Of a DNA stretch of 64,000 nt, positions 25,371-33,488 are shown one piece after another. The DNA lies in the NCBI GenBank assembly GCA_019637105.1, contig JAHBWF010000001.1, positions 1-64,000 on the forward strand, written 5' to 3'. The notes beneath the pieces were generated by a model that worked only from the letters and a program-made list of their open reading frames with translations, did not search any database and was not told the origin of the DNA. How positions within the stretch are numbered: the stretch's first letter is position 1; the number at the start of each line of letters is the position of its first letter. Both the position numbers and the translations under genes were made by a program. The stretch comes from Labilithrix sp. (GTDB lineage Bacteria; Myxococcota_A; Polyangia; Polyangiales; Polyangiaceae).

Positions 25371-26645
25371 ATGTCCGAGATCGGCCCGCGCCCGCGTTTC
25401 CTTCCCATCGCGCCCACGGCGAATCCTGCCCGGCGCAACCTCCCGCTCCTCGACGACGCGCGCGCGGTCGATCGGCGGTGGCAGCCGGTCTACGCCGTTT
25501 GGGAGATCACGCTCGCGTGCGACCTCGCGTGCCGGCACTGCGGCTCACGCGCCGGCCGCGAGCGCCCGGACGAGCTCACGACCGAGCAGGCGCTCGATCT
25601 CGTCCATCAGATGGCGGACCTCGGCGTCCGCGAGGTGACGCTCATCGGCGGCGAGGCGTACCTGCGCGACGACTGGACGGAGATCGCCCGCACGATCGTC
25701 GCGCGCGGCATGTCCTGCGGGATCACGACCGGGGGGCGCGGCTTCACCGCCCAGCGCGCGCGTGACGCCTACGCCGCGGGCGTCCGCGCCGTCTCCGTCT
25801 CGATCGACGGGCTCCAGCCCACGCACGACAAGCTCCGTGGCGTCCAGGGCAGCTTCGACGCCGCGATGAACGCGATGACGAACTTGCAGGACGCAGGCAT
25901 CGCGGTCAGCGCCAACACCCAGTTCAACCGCGCGAGCCTCCCGGAGATCGAGGAGCTCTTCGACAAGCTCGTCGAGAAGAAGATCCGCGCGTGGCAGGTC
26001 CAGCTGACCGTCGCGATGGGCCGCGCGGTCGACGAGCAGGCGCTGCTCCTCGAGCCGTATCACGTGCTCGAGGTGATGCCGCTCCTCGCGCGCCTGAAGC
26101 CGCGCGCGGACGCGGCGAAGATCATGATCTGGCCCGGCAACAACATCGGCTACTTCGGGCCGTACGAGACCCTCCTCAAGGGGAACATGCCGCGCGGCCA
26201 CATGGCCTCGTGCGGCGCCGGGCGTTCGACGCTCGGCATCGAGGCCAACGGCGACATCAAGGGCTGCCCGTCCCTGCCGACGACGGACTACGTCGGCGGC
26301 AACATCCGCGATCACTCGCTCAAGGACATCTGGGAGCGCTCGAAGCCGCTCCGCTTCACGCGGGACCGCACCGTCGAGGACCTCTTCGGCTTCTGCCGTG
26401 ACTGCTACTACAACGACACCTGCCGCGCGGGTTGCTCCTGGACGACGCACGTCCTCTTCGGCAAGCCCGGCAACAACCCGTTCTGCCATCACCGCGCGCT
26501 CGAGCTGCTCCGCGAAGGAAAGCGCGAACGCATCGTGAAGGTCGCGGAGGCCGCCGGGCAGCCGTTCGATCACGGCAGGTTCGAGATCGTCGTCGAGGAC
26601 TGGCCGGCGGACGAGATCGACGCCGCGCGCGCGCTCGGCTCGTGA
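25371..26645 (+). CDS. Radical SAM/SPASM-domain enzyme, candidate maturase of the PMYGMP protein
   Basis: 424 aa. C50-x3-C54-x2-C57 (CDLACRHC) is the radical SAM [4Fe-4S] site; GGEAYLRDDW (93-102) follows as in the GGE motif. The C-terminus has the full SPASM signature: C281, G294-x4-C299, then C342-x2-C345-x5-C351-x3-C355 and C372. It should therefore bind two auxiliary clusters, as peptide-modifying enzymes do. There is no RRE-like (PqqD-type) domain that I can see, and no transporter or protease next door. GAGG lies six bases before the ATG. It follows the PMYGMP gene by 65 bp on the same strand and is the last gene before a convergent glycosyltransferase. SPASM enzymes also activate sulfatases, but no sulfatase is nearby. 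Confidence 0.92.
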   Translation: MSEIGPRPRFLPIAPTANPARRNLPLLDDARAVDRRWQPVYAVWEITLACDLACRHCGSRAGRERPDELTTEQALDLVHQMADLGVREVTLIGGEAYLRDDWTEIARTIVARGMSCGITTGGRGFTAQRARDAYAAGVRAVSVSIDGLQPTHDKLRGVQGSFDAAMNAMTNLQDAGIAVSANTQFNRASLPEIEELFDKLVEKKIRAWQVQLTVAMGRAVDEQALLLEPYHVLEVMPLLARLKPRADAAKIMIWPGNNIGYFGPYETLLKGNMPRGHMASCGAGRSTLGIEANGDIKGCPSLPTTDYVGGNIRDHSLKDIWERSKPLRFTRDRTVEDLFGFCRDCYYNDTCRAGCSWTTHVLFGKPGNNPFCHHRALELLREGKRERIVKVAEAAGQPFDHGRFEIVVEDWPADEIDAARALGS

Positions 26646-26703
26646 ACGTGGCTCGCGGCGCGCGATCACGGCCATGGAACGTGACCGCCGTGGCGGGGCG
26701 ACG

Positions 26704-27630
26704 TCAGGCGAGGATCGTCACCGGGACGCCGAGGTGCTCGGCCTCGCGCACGACGGTCGACAGGCCCTCGGCGCGGGACGCGTGCACGAGCTCGTCGGCG
26801 GCGCCGATCCAGCCGAGCGTCTCGCGGCGCGACACGGTGCCGAGGAAGCGCACGTCCATGCGCCAGGCCCTGGCGAGGCGCTCGAGCTGCGCGCGCTCCG
26901 GACCGTCGCCGAGGACGACCAGCGTCCGCTCGTCGCGACGCGTGCCGTGGTTCGGGCTCGTCGCGACGTAGTCGATGACCTTGTCGACGCGCTTGCTCGC
27001 GACGAGGCGCCCGGCGCACACGTAGAGGCGGCGCGCGCGCACCGCGCTGCGCTTCGCGCGGGCGTCGTCCTTCACGTCGGGGAGCTCGATCGACCCGGGG
27101 ACGATCTCGGCGCAGGCGCGGAGCGCGCGGGCGTCGTCCCTCGACAGCGCCGACTCGAGCGCGCCGAGGAGCTCCTCGGAGACGAAGCGCCAGCGCGCGG
27201 CCCGGCTCGAGACCGCGCGCACGATCGCCGCGCGCGCGCGCGCCGGCATCCCCACGAGCAGGCGCACGTCGCCGCCGTGCGAGACGATCTCGAGCTCCGC
27301 GGTCGCCCGCGCGCCGCGCCCGATCCCTGCGCCGAGCGCGATCGGGAACGCCGACGGCACGCACCAGTGCGCGACGACGCGCTCGGGCGCGAACCGCCGG
27401 AGCTCCAGCGACGCGCGCAGCGTCCACGCGGCGGCGTCGAGCGCCCGGCTCGGCCGCTCGCGGATCCGCGTCGGCGCGCCGGGCCAGCCGAACGCGCCGC
27501 CCGGCTCCGGCCGAAAGACGCGGACGTCGTGGCCCGCCCGCGCGAGCCCGGCGACCTCCGTCTCGACGAAGTGCCCCGCGGGATCGTCGTCGTAGGAGGG
27601 ATAGCTCGTGGTGACGACGGCGACGCGCAT
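26704..27630 (-). CDS. GT4-type glycosyltransferase, short C-terminus
   Basis: 308 aa, GT-B fold. N-terminal MRVAVVTTSYPSYDDDPAGHF is the usual first Rossmann strand and donor/acceptor loop. The C-terminal domain shows LYVCAGRLVASKRVDKVI, TLVVLGDGPERAQLERLA, VRFLGTVSRRETLGWI and HASRAEGLSTVVREA, the E-x7-E region of GT4 enzymes. The protein stops right after EHLGVPVTILA, about 50-80 residues earlier than typical members. It may be truncated or a compact variant. It probably transfers a sugar from a nucleotide donor to an envelope glycan or lipid; acceptor unknown. It converges on the radical SAM gene (58 bp gap) and is divergent from the aconitase-family gene. Confidence 0.85.
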   Translation of the reverse strand: MRVAVVTTSYPSYDDDPAGHFVETEVAGLARAGHDVRVFRPEPGGAFGWPGAPTRIRERPSRALDAAAWTLRASLELRRFAPERVVAHWCVPSAFPIALGAGIGRGARATAELEIVSHGGDVRLLVGMPARARAAIVRAVSSRAARWRFVSEELLGALESALSRDDARALRACAEIVPGSIELPDVKDDARAKRSAVRARRLYVCAGRLVASKRVDKVIDYVATSPNHGTRRDERTLVVLGDGPERAQLERLARAWRMDVRFLGTVSRRETLGWIGAADELVHASRAEGLSTVVREAEHLGVPVTILA

Positions 27631-27754
27631 CGGCCTGGTCCGGGAGGACGGCGCCCCATCGACCTCCCCCGGGGGCTCGTCGCGCCGCTCGATCACGTGG
27701 AAAGCGGCTCCTTTTACGCCGAAGAGCGGCCGTCGTGCTAGGACTTTCGGGACC

Positions 27755-29722
27755 ATGCAAGGCCCGTCCGTACGAATCAAGGGGCGCATCCTCTACGTGA
27801 CCGAGGACGCCTCGCTCCTCGAGAAGCAGCTCGGCGGCGAGGACGTCGACTACGACGTCGCGAAGGACGAGCCGTCGCTCGTGGGCAACATCTCGACGGA
27901 CGAGCTCACGCCTGGATGGGTTTGCTACTACTACGACGAGACGCTCGCGCGCTTCTGCCTGGTCGGCCTGCGCGGCGGCAAGGTCGGCAAGGACGCGATC
28001 AAGAACGGCGGCTTCGGGGTCATCGTCAGCGGCATCTCCAAGGGCTGCGGCTCGAGCCGCGAGACGGCGCCCTACAGCGAGCTGAAGTCGGGCGTCCAGC
28101 TCGTCATCGCGAAGAGCATCGAGAAGATCTACCGCCAGAACGCGCAGAACATCGGCCTGCTCACGTCGACCGACTTCGGCCTCATCGAGCGCATCCGGCG
28201 CGGCGAGTCGATCCCGATGAGCGAGTTCACGAAGGGCCTCGACCCGATCAGCGCGGCGATCGTCGAGCACGGCGGCCTCTTCGCGTACAACCGCGCGCGC
28301 CTCGCGGGGGAGACGACTCCGCCGCCCGTCACGACCCCGGCGCGCCCGATGACCCTCTGCGAGAAGATCCTCGCGGCGCACGTCATCGTGGACGCGAAGT
28401 CGGGCGAGCTCGGCGCCGCCGCGGTCAAGCCGGGCGACGCGTTCTTCGCGCGCACCGACGTCCGCTTCAGCCACGAGTACGTGACGCCGATGGCGGAGTC
28501 GCTCTTCGCCGCCGAGATGGGCAAGGACGCGAAGGTGACCGATCCCGCGAGCGTCTTCGCGTTCCGCGACCACCTCACGTTCCTCGATCTCGTCATGCCC
28601 CGCGCCCACCGCGAGATGGGCCTCAAGGAGCAGGCCGAGGAGCTCGCCACGGTCCAGGAGTCGTTCACCAAGCGCCAGGGCGTGAAGCTCTACGGAGAGG
28701 TCCGCCGCGACGGCAAGCTCGTCGGCTCGGAGGCCATCTGCCACAACAAGGTGATCGAGGAGCTCGCGCTCCCGGGGCAGCTCGTCGCCGGCACCGACTC
28801 GCACACGTGCATGGCGGGCGCGCTCGGCTGCTTCGCGTTCGGCGTCGGCTCCACCGACATGGCGAACGCCTGGTACACGAAGGACGTCCGCGTCACCGTC
28901 CCCGAGACGGCGAAGTTCGTCCTCACCGGGCTCCTCCCGCACGGCGTCTGCGCGAAGGACGTCATGCTCCACATCCTCAGCCAGCCGTTCTTCAAGACGG
29001 GGAAGGGGATCGGCAAGGTCCTCGAGTTCGCGGGCGACGGCGTCCGCGCGATGCCGCTCGACGAGCGCGCCACCCTCACGAACATGGCGGTCGAGGCGGG
29101 CGGCTTCACCGGCATCATCGAGGCCGACGACGTCGTCGTCGACTACCTCGTCAAGCAGCGTGGCCTCGCCGCCGACGACGTCCGGAGGCGCATCGTCAAG
29201 GCCGACGCGGACGCGCAGTACCTCGCGACCTTCGAGATCGATCTCTCCACCCTCGAGCCGATGGTCGCGACGCCCGGCGATCCACGCAACGGCGTGCCGC
29301 TCCGCGAGCTCCCGGGGACGAAGATCGACATCGCGTACGGCGGCTCGTGCACCGGCGGCAAGAAGGCCGACATGGACATGTACGCCGAGGTCCTCAAGAT
29401 CGCCCTCGAGCAGGGCAAGCGGGTCGCCGACGGCGTGCACCTCTACATCCAGTTCGGCTCGCAGGACATCCGGCGCTACGCCGAGTCGAAGGGCTACCTC
29501 GACGTCTTCGCCAAGGCCGGCGCCGAGCTCGTCGATCCGTCGTGCGGCGCGTGCATCAAGGCCGGCCCGGGCGTGAGCGACTCGCCCGATCAGGTCACCG
29601 TCAGCGCGATCAACCGCAACTTCCCCGGTCGGAGCGGACCCGGCAAGGTCTACCTCGCGAGCCCGCTCGTCGTCGCCGCCAGCGCCATCGCCGGCAAGAT
29701 CGTCTCCCCCGACGCGCTCTGA
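27755..29722 (+). CDS. Aconitase-superfamily hydro-lyase with LeuD-like and LeuC-like domains fused
   Basis: 655 aa. Residues about 1-190 are the small swivel domain (VSGISKGCGSSRETAPYSE, the LeuD GCGSSRE motif). Residues about 200-655 are the large domain: TDSHTCMAGALG (first cluster Cys), SCGACIKAGPG (CxxC pair) and NRNFPGRSG (active-site Asn/Arg). The four-iron cluster ligands are complete, so the enzyme should be active in isomerising a 2-hydroxy acid via dehydration. The order small-then-large is the reverse of aconitase and matches the leuC-leuD/homoaconitase group only after permutation. Isopropylmalate is one possible substrate, but no other leu gene is present. The start is the ATG that opens VRIKGRILYV. 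Confidence 0.9.
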   Translation: MQGPSVRIKGRILYVTEDASLLEKQLGGEDVDYDVAKDEPSLVGNISTDELTPGWVCYYYDETLARFCLVGLRGGKVGKDAIKNGGFGVIVSGISKGCGSSRETAPYSELKSGVQLVIAKSIEKIYRQNAQNIGLLTSTDFGLIERIRRGESIPMSEFTKGLDPISAAIVEHGGLFAYNRARLAGETTPPPVTTPARPMTLCEKILAAHVIVDAKSGELGAAAVKPGDAFFARTDVRFSHEYVTPMAESLFAAEMGKDAKVTDPASVFAFRDHLTFLDLVMPRAHREMGLKEQAEELATVQESFTKRQGVKLYGEVRRDGKLVGSEAICHNKVIEELALPGQLVAGTDSHTCMAGALGCFAFGVGSTDMANAWYTKDVRVTVPETAKFVLTGLLPHGVCAKDVMLHILSQPFFKTGKGIGKVLEFAGDGVRAMPLDERATLTNMAVEAGGFTGIIEADDVVVDYLVKQRGLAADDVRRRIVKADADAQYLATFEIDLSTLEPMVATPGDPRNGVPLRELPGTKIDIAYGGSCTGGKKADMDMYAEVLKIALEQGKRVADGVHLYIQFGSQDIRRYAESKGYLDVFAKAGAELVDPSCGACIKAGPGVSDSPDQVTVSAINRNFPGRSGPGKVYLASPLVVAASAIAGKIVSPDAL

Positions 29723-29787
29723 TCAGCTCGCGCGCGCTCGGGCTGCGTGAAACCGGGCGCGCGGCGCGCTATAGCCAGGGCATCAAC

Positions 29788-30378
29788 ATGGCGACCAAGG
29801 CCACCATCGAACCGAACGCCCGCGTCGTGCTCGAGTACACGCTGCGCGACGCCGACGACGACGTGCTCGACGCGAGCGACGCCGAGGACGGCGAGCCCAT
29901 CGTCTACGTCCACGGGTACGGCATGCTCGTGCCCGGTCTCGAGAAGGCCCTCGCGGGGCTCTCGGTGGGGGACGAGAAGGACGTGGTCATCCCGCCCGAG
30001 GAGGGCTTCGGCGAGCGCGACGAGGAGCTCGTCCTCGAGATCGACCGCGCCGAGATGCCCCGCCCGGCGTCCGTCGCCGTCGGCGATGAGCTCGTGGCCG
30101 AGTCGCCCGACGGCGAGGAGGCGATCATGCGCGTCGTCGAGGTCAAGGCGGACGCGGTGGTCCTCGACGGCAACCACCCGCTCGCCGGCGAGACGCTCCG
30201 CTACTCGGTCGTCGTGCGCGACGTGCGTCCGGCGACCGAGGAGGAGATCGAGGAGGCCGCCTCGGCCTTCGAGGAGGCCGCCGAGGCGTGGGAGCCGCAC
30301 GACCACGAGGCCAACGGCGCCAGCGAGCTCGTCCAGCTCGGCCGCGCGCCGGCCGGCTCGAAGAAGCTCCAGAACTGA
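29788..30378 (+). CDS. SlyD-like FKBP-type peptidyl-prolyl isomerase
   Basis: 196 aa. FKBP core of the SlyD type with the insert-in-flap domain: VVLEYTLRDADDDVLD, IVYVHGYGMLVPGLEKAL (VPG-LE hallmark), GDEKDVVIPPEEGFGERD, then VVLDGNHPLAGETLRYSVVV, the usual SlyD strand. The C-terminal tail is acidic and lacks the His-rich nickel-binding tail of enterobacterial SlyD. Role: cytoplasmic prolyl isomerisation and chaperone activity. It starts 65 bp after the aconitase-family gene on the same strand, so possibly co-transcribed. Confidence 0.92.
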   Translation: MATKATIEPNARVVLEYTLRDADDDVLDASDAEDGEPIVYVHGYGMLVPGLEKALAGLSVGDEKDVVIPPEEGFGERDEELVLEIDRAEMPRPASVAVGDELVAESPDGEEAIMRVVEVKADAVVLDGNHPLAGETLRYSVVVRDVRPATEEEIEEAASAFEEAAEAWEPHDHEANGASELVQLGRAPAGSKKLQN

Positions 30379-30420
30379 CCGCGCGCCCCGCGCCTCCGTC
30401 GAGCAGAGGCGTGAATAACC

Positions 30421-30434
30421 CGCGGAATTCCGCG
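30421..30434. promoter_or_regulatory. Perfect 14-bp palindrome CGCGGAATTCCGCG
   Basis: The palindrome lies in the 163-bp gap before the small acidic protein gene, 107 bp upstream of its ATG. It is a dyad suited to a dimeric regulator or could be chance. The following bases hold further GC-rich arms. Confidence 0.3.
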
Positions 30435-30541
30435 CGGAGAGGACCCGCTTGCGCCGGCACCTGGCGCGGACTAAACGGCCTCAGGCATAAACGCGCTCTT
30501 GTGCCGGTTACGAGCACGAGGGCCGACCTGAGGAAGCCCCG

Positions 30542-30871
30542 ATGACGCAGAAGACGAACCAGAACCCCTGGACCATGGACGTGCGCGTGCGCGAGCGCAA
30601 TCTCAAGTCGGGCGCGCTCACCGACAAGGACCTCGAGAAGTACCTCGGGGCGTTGCCGGATCTCTCCGATCAGGTGGAGTCGTTCGGGACGTCGCAGCCG
30701 GCCCTCGCGCAGCCGCAGGTCGCGGTCGCCGAGCCCGTGGGGATCGACGACGTGGCCGACGAGCCGGAGGACGATGACCACGACGAAGTCGAAGCAGAGG
30801 AGCAGGCGCCGGCGGAGCAGCCGGTCGTCGAGACGCCCGTCGTCGGCGGCGGCGAGGGCGAGCAGCCGTGA
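30542..30871 (+). CDS. Small acidic protein of unknown function
   Basis: 109 aa. The N-terminal about 50 residues look folded (WTMDVRVRERNLKSGALTDK, DLEKYLGALPDLSDQVESF); the rest is a Glu/Asp/Pro-rich tail. There is no export signal. A good SD (GAGGAA) precedes the ATG. Its stop overlaps the GTG of the DUF1844 gene by four bases (GTGA), so the two are translationally coupled and likely work together. I do not recognise a characterised family. Confidence 0.82.
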   Translation: MTQKTNQNPWTMDVRVRERNLKSGALTDKDLEKYLGALPDLSDQVESFGTSQPALAQPQVAVAEPVGIDDVADEPEDDDHDEVEAEEQAPAEQPVVETPVVGGGEGEQP

Positions 30872-31170
30872 GCTCGCCCCGCGAGGTCGAGCCGGGCGTC
30901 GAGAACGATCCGTTGCCGACGATCGACTTCGCGACGTTCATCCTGTCGCTCAGTCACTCGGCGCTGATGCACCTCGGCGAGGCGCCTCACCCGGACACCA
31001 ACGCGGTCGAAGCGAACCTCCCGCTCGCGAAGCAGAACATCGATCTCCTCGGGCTGCTCGAGGAGAAGACGAAGGGCAACCTCTCGGGGGACGAGGAGCG
31101 TCTCCTTGCGCAGGTGCTCTTCGATCTTAGGATGCGTTACGTGGAGCGCTCGAAGGCCGCTCCGAAGTAG
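30868..31170 (+). CDS. DUF1844 family protein
   Basis: 100 aa with a GTG start overlapping the preceding stop. The body LPTIDFATFILSLSHSALMHLG, with NLPLAKQNIDLLGLLEEK and LLAQVLFDLRMRYVE, is the DUF1844 family, a short helical protein found across Deltaproteobacteria-type and other bacteria. Function is not known. It is coupled to the acidic protein upstream and is followed after 59 bp by the HtrA protease gene. Confidence 0.9.
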   Translation: MSSPREVEPGVENDPLPTIDFATFILSLSHSALMHLGEAPHPDTNAVEANLPLAKQNIDLLGLLEEKTKGNLSGDEERLLAQVLFDLRMRYVERSKAAPK

Positions 31171-31190
31171 TCCGGCCGAGCGCTCGTCGA

Positions 31191-31216
31191 GGTTCGGTCA
31201 GCGGTCCAACCGAACC
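31191..31216 (+). promoter_or_regulatory. 8-bp perfect inverted repeat before the HtrA gene
   Basis: GGTTCGGT (31191-31198) and ACCGAACC (31209-31216) flank a 10-nt loop just before the HtrA start. GTCGAGG is directly repeated on either side. It could be an attenuating hairpin for the DUF1844 transcript or an operator for htrA; there is no T-run. Confidence 0.45.
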
Positions 31217-31229
31217 CGTCGAGGTGCTC

Positions 31230-32471
31230 GTGAAGTCGAAGGCGATCCTCATCTCCGTTCTCGTCCCCGTCCTCGCGACCGGGTGCGGCCGCTCGAAGGT
31301 CGAGAAGGAGGCCGAGCCCGCGCTGCCGCCCGGCGCGGTGCCCGTCGCCGCGAGCGCCGCGCCGACGCTGAACAACGGCGTGCCCGCGCCGCTGCCCGGG
31401 GCGGTCCCGGAGGCGAAGGCCGGCCCCCACGAGTACGTGGGGCCTCGGAGCTTCGCGCCCGTCGCGAAGAGCGCCGATCCGAGCGTCGTCACGATCTACA
31501 CCCTCGGCGAGGAGCAGGAGCCGTCGTTCTTCTCGCGCGGCAAGCGCGGGACGCGCGCGGCCAAGGGCCTCGGCACCGGGTTCATCGTCCAGAAGGACGG
31601 CGTGATCGTCACGAACGACCACGTCATCAACGGCGCCGACGAGATCCTGGTGCAGCTCTCCGACGAGCGGCGGCTGCCCGCGAAGATCGCCGGACGCGAC
31701 CCGCGGACGGACATCGCGGTCATCAAGGTCGAAGGCGCGAACGACCTGCCGGCGATCGCGCTCGGCGATTCGGACGCGCTCGACGTGGGCGATTGGGTCG
31801 TCGCGATCGGCAACCCGTTCGGCCTGAGCCACACCGTCAGCGCCGGCATCGTCAGCGCGAAGGGGCGCGGGCGCGACGACGTCCCGCTCGATCCGAGCGG
31901 GTACTACAGCTTCATCCAGACCGACGCGTCGATCAACCCGGGCAACTCCGGCGGCCCGCTCCTCAACTTGAAGGGGGAGGTCGTCGGCATGAACTCGGCG
32001 ATCCGCGGCGGCGGCGCGCAGGGCATCGGCTTCGCGATCCCGATAAACATGGTCAAGCAGATCCTCCCGACGCTCCTGCGCGACGGTCACCTGACGCGCA
32101 GCGCGCTCGGCGTCCGCATCCGCGACGCGCGGGACCTCTCGGCGGAGGATCGCGCTCACCTGAAGCTCGGCGATCAGAAGGGCGCCGTGGTCGAGGGTGT
32201 CGAGCCGAACGGGCCCGCCGACAGGGCGAAGCTCGAGGTGGGCGACCTCATCGTCGCGTTCGACGGACAGCCCACCGACCGCAGCTCCCTCCTCCAGTGG
32301 ATGGCGAGCACCGCGGGCGTCGGCAAGACCGTGACCCTGCGCGTGGTCCGGCAGGGCAAGCCGTTCGACTTGAGCGTCACCCTCGGTGAGCTGAAGGAGC
32401 CGAAGCGCGCCGCCCGGCCCCGCGCGGCGCCGCGGGTCGTCGATCCCGAGGACGATCCCTTCGTCCGCTGA
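31230..32471 (+). CDS. HtrA/DegP-type periplasmic serine protease, lipoprotein
   Basis: 413 aa from the GTG at 31230, which has GAGG five bases upstream; a GTG at 31224 is also possible. Signal ends LVPVLATGC, so it is probably lipid-anchored. After a Pro/Ala linker comes the trypsin-like domain with His in TNDHVI, Asp in RTDIAVIK and Ser in NPGNSGGPL: a complete triad. One PDZ domain follows (GALG-type start SALGVRI; GAVVEGVEPNGPADRAKLEVGD... strands). The role is envelope protein quality control. The tail is basic, ending DDPFVR. An ECF sigma operon begins 156 bp downstream. Confidence 0.94.
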   Translation: MKSKAILISVLVPVLATGCGRSKVEKEAEPALPPGAVPVAASAAPTLNNGVPAPLPGAVPEAKAGPHEYVGPRSFAPVAKSADPSVVTIYTLGEEQEPSFFSRGKRGTRAAKGLGTGFIVQKDGVIVTNDHVINGADEILVQLSDERRLPAKIAGRDPRTDIAVIKVEGANDLPAIALGDSDALDVGDWVVAIGNPFGLSHTVSAGIVSAKGRGRDDVPLDPSGYYSFIQTDASINPGNSGGPLLNLKGEVVGMNSAIRGGGAQGIGFAIPINMVKQILPTLLRDGHLTRSALGVRIRDARDLSAEDRAHLKLGDQKGAVVEGVEPNGPADRAKLEVGDLIVAFDGQPTDRSSLLQWMASTAGVGKTVTLRVVRQGKPFDLSVTLGELKEPKRAARPRAAPRVVDPEDDPFVR

Positions 32472-32509
32472 GCGGGACGTACGGTCGCCTGCGGCATTCA
32501 AAAGGCGCG

Positions 32510-32559
32510 TTCAGCCTGGGGAAAACCTGGCGCATGGACAAGCGCGTCCCCAGGTTGAA
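32510..32559 (+). promoter_or_regulatory. Large inverted repeat between htrA-like gene and ECF sigma gene
   Basis: TTCAGCCTGGGG (32510-32521) and CCCCAGGTTGAA (32548-32559) are complementary at 11 of 12 positions around a 26-nt centre that itself carries another ACCTGG. It lies 39 bp after the protease stop and 69 bp before the sigma gene. It may be the protease terminator or an operator for the sigma operon. Confidence 0.5.
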
Positions 32560-32627
32560 CGACGTCCCGACGAAGCGTCGGCATGAGCTAGCCCCACGGC
32601 TCAAGCCTGTATACGCTAAGTGCGCGA

Positions 32628-33488
32628 ATGGCCGTCGCCCGCCCCGAGCCCCAGACGCCCCCCGAGGCGAACGACGAGCCCGTCGAGGCGCTCGCGGACG
32701 GCGCGGACGTGCCCGAGGACGCGCCTTCTTCGAGGGAAGTCGGGGGACGCGTCCCGACGCGCCCCCCCTCGGCGCCGCCCCCGTCGACCACATTGAATCT
32801 GAGGGTTTCGGACGCGTCCAACGCGAAGCAGGCACGAATACGAGAAGCGGAGGAGGACCGTGCACTCATCGCGAGAGCGCAGCAAGGTGACGTGGCCGCT
32901 TTTCGGCGGCTCGTCGAGCGTCACCAGCGCCGCGCGTTCGCGATCGCACTGTCCCTCGTCCGCGACGAGAACGACGCCCGCGAGCTTGTTCAAGACGCGT
33001 TTTTGCGCGTCTTCCGAGGCCTCAATAGCTTTCAGGGTGGCTCCAGCTTCTTTACCTGGCTCTATCGCATCATCACGAACCTCAGCATCGACCTCATCCG
33101 CAAGCCGGGTCGCCAGCTTGCCGACATCGACGAAGCCCGGTTCGAGAGCGACGAGTCCCAGGAAGCCGAGTTCCCCCTGCTCAGCCGCGTCGACGGATCC
33201 GATCCGGTCGACGTCGTCCGCCGGCGCGAGATCGCCGGTCGCCTCCAGGCGGCGCTCGACGCGCTGCCGCCTTACCACCGCGGCGTCATTGTCATGCGAG
33301 AGATCGAAGGGCTCAGCTACGAAGAGATGGCCACCGCCATGGGCGTCTCCAAGGGGACGATCATGAGCCGCCTCTTCCACGCCCGCCAGAAGCTTCAGCG
33401 CGCGCTGTCCGACTGCTACGAGGAGCAGATCGGACGCATCCCGACGTCCGAGCGGGAGCCGGCGAACGGGAGCGGAGGTGACGCATGA
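32628..33488 (+). CDS. ECF-type RNA polymerase sigma factor
   Basis: 286 aa. A disordered Pro/Glu-rich leader of about 60 residues precedes region 2 (AFRRLVERHQRRAFAIALSL, DARELVQDAFLRVFRGL, SSFFTWLYRIITNLSIDLIR). Region 4 has ALPPYHRGVIVMREIEGLS and a helix-turn-helix GVSKGTIMSRLFHARQKL. The long leader is unusual for ECF factors (typically under 200 aa in total). The stop overlaps the next gene's ATG (ATGA), the classical arrangement with a cognate anti-sigma factor. It would direct an envelope-linked regulon; placement just after an HtrA protease gene is suggestive. Confidence 0.93.
   Translation: MAVARPEPQTPPEANDEPVEALADGADVPEDAPSSREVGGRVPTRPPSAPPPSTTLNLRVSDASNAKQARIREAEEDRALIARAQQGDVAAFRRLVERHQRRAFAIALSLVRDENDARELVQDAFLRVFRGLNSFQGGSSFFTWLYRIITNLSIDLIRKPGRQLADIDEARFESDESQEAEFPLLSRVDGSDPVDVVRRREIAGRLQAALDALPPYHRGVIVMREIEGLSYEEMATAMGVSKGTIMSRLFHARQKLQRALSDCYEEQIGRIPTSEREPANGSGGDA

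Noticed and set aside
25371-26645. Anaerobic sulfatase-maturating enzyme
   Set aside because: The SPASM arrangement would fit, but no sulfatase gene is in the window and the adjacent gene offers a better substrate candidate.
26666-29440. Long minus-strand open frame opposite the aconitase-family gene
   Set aside because: It is the antisense of a gene with complete catalytic motifs and has no motif of its own.
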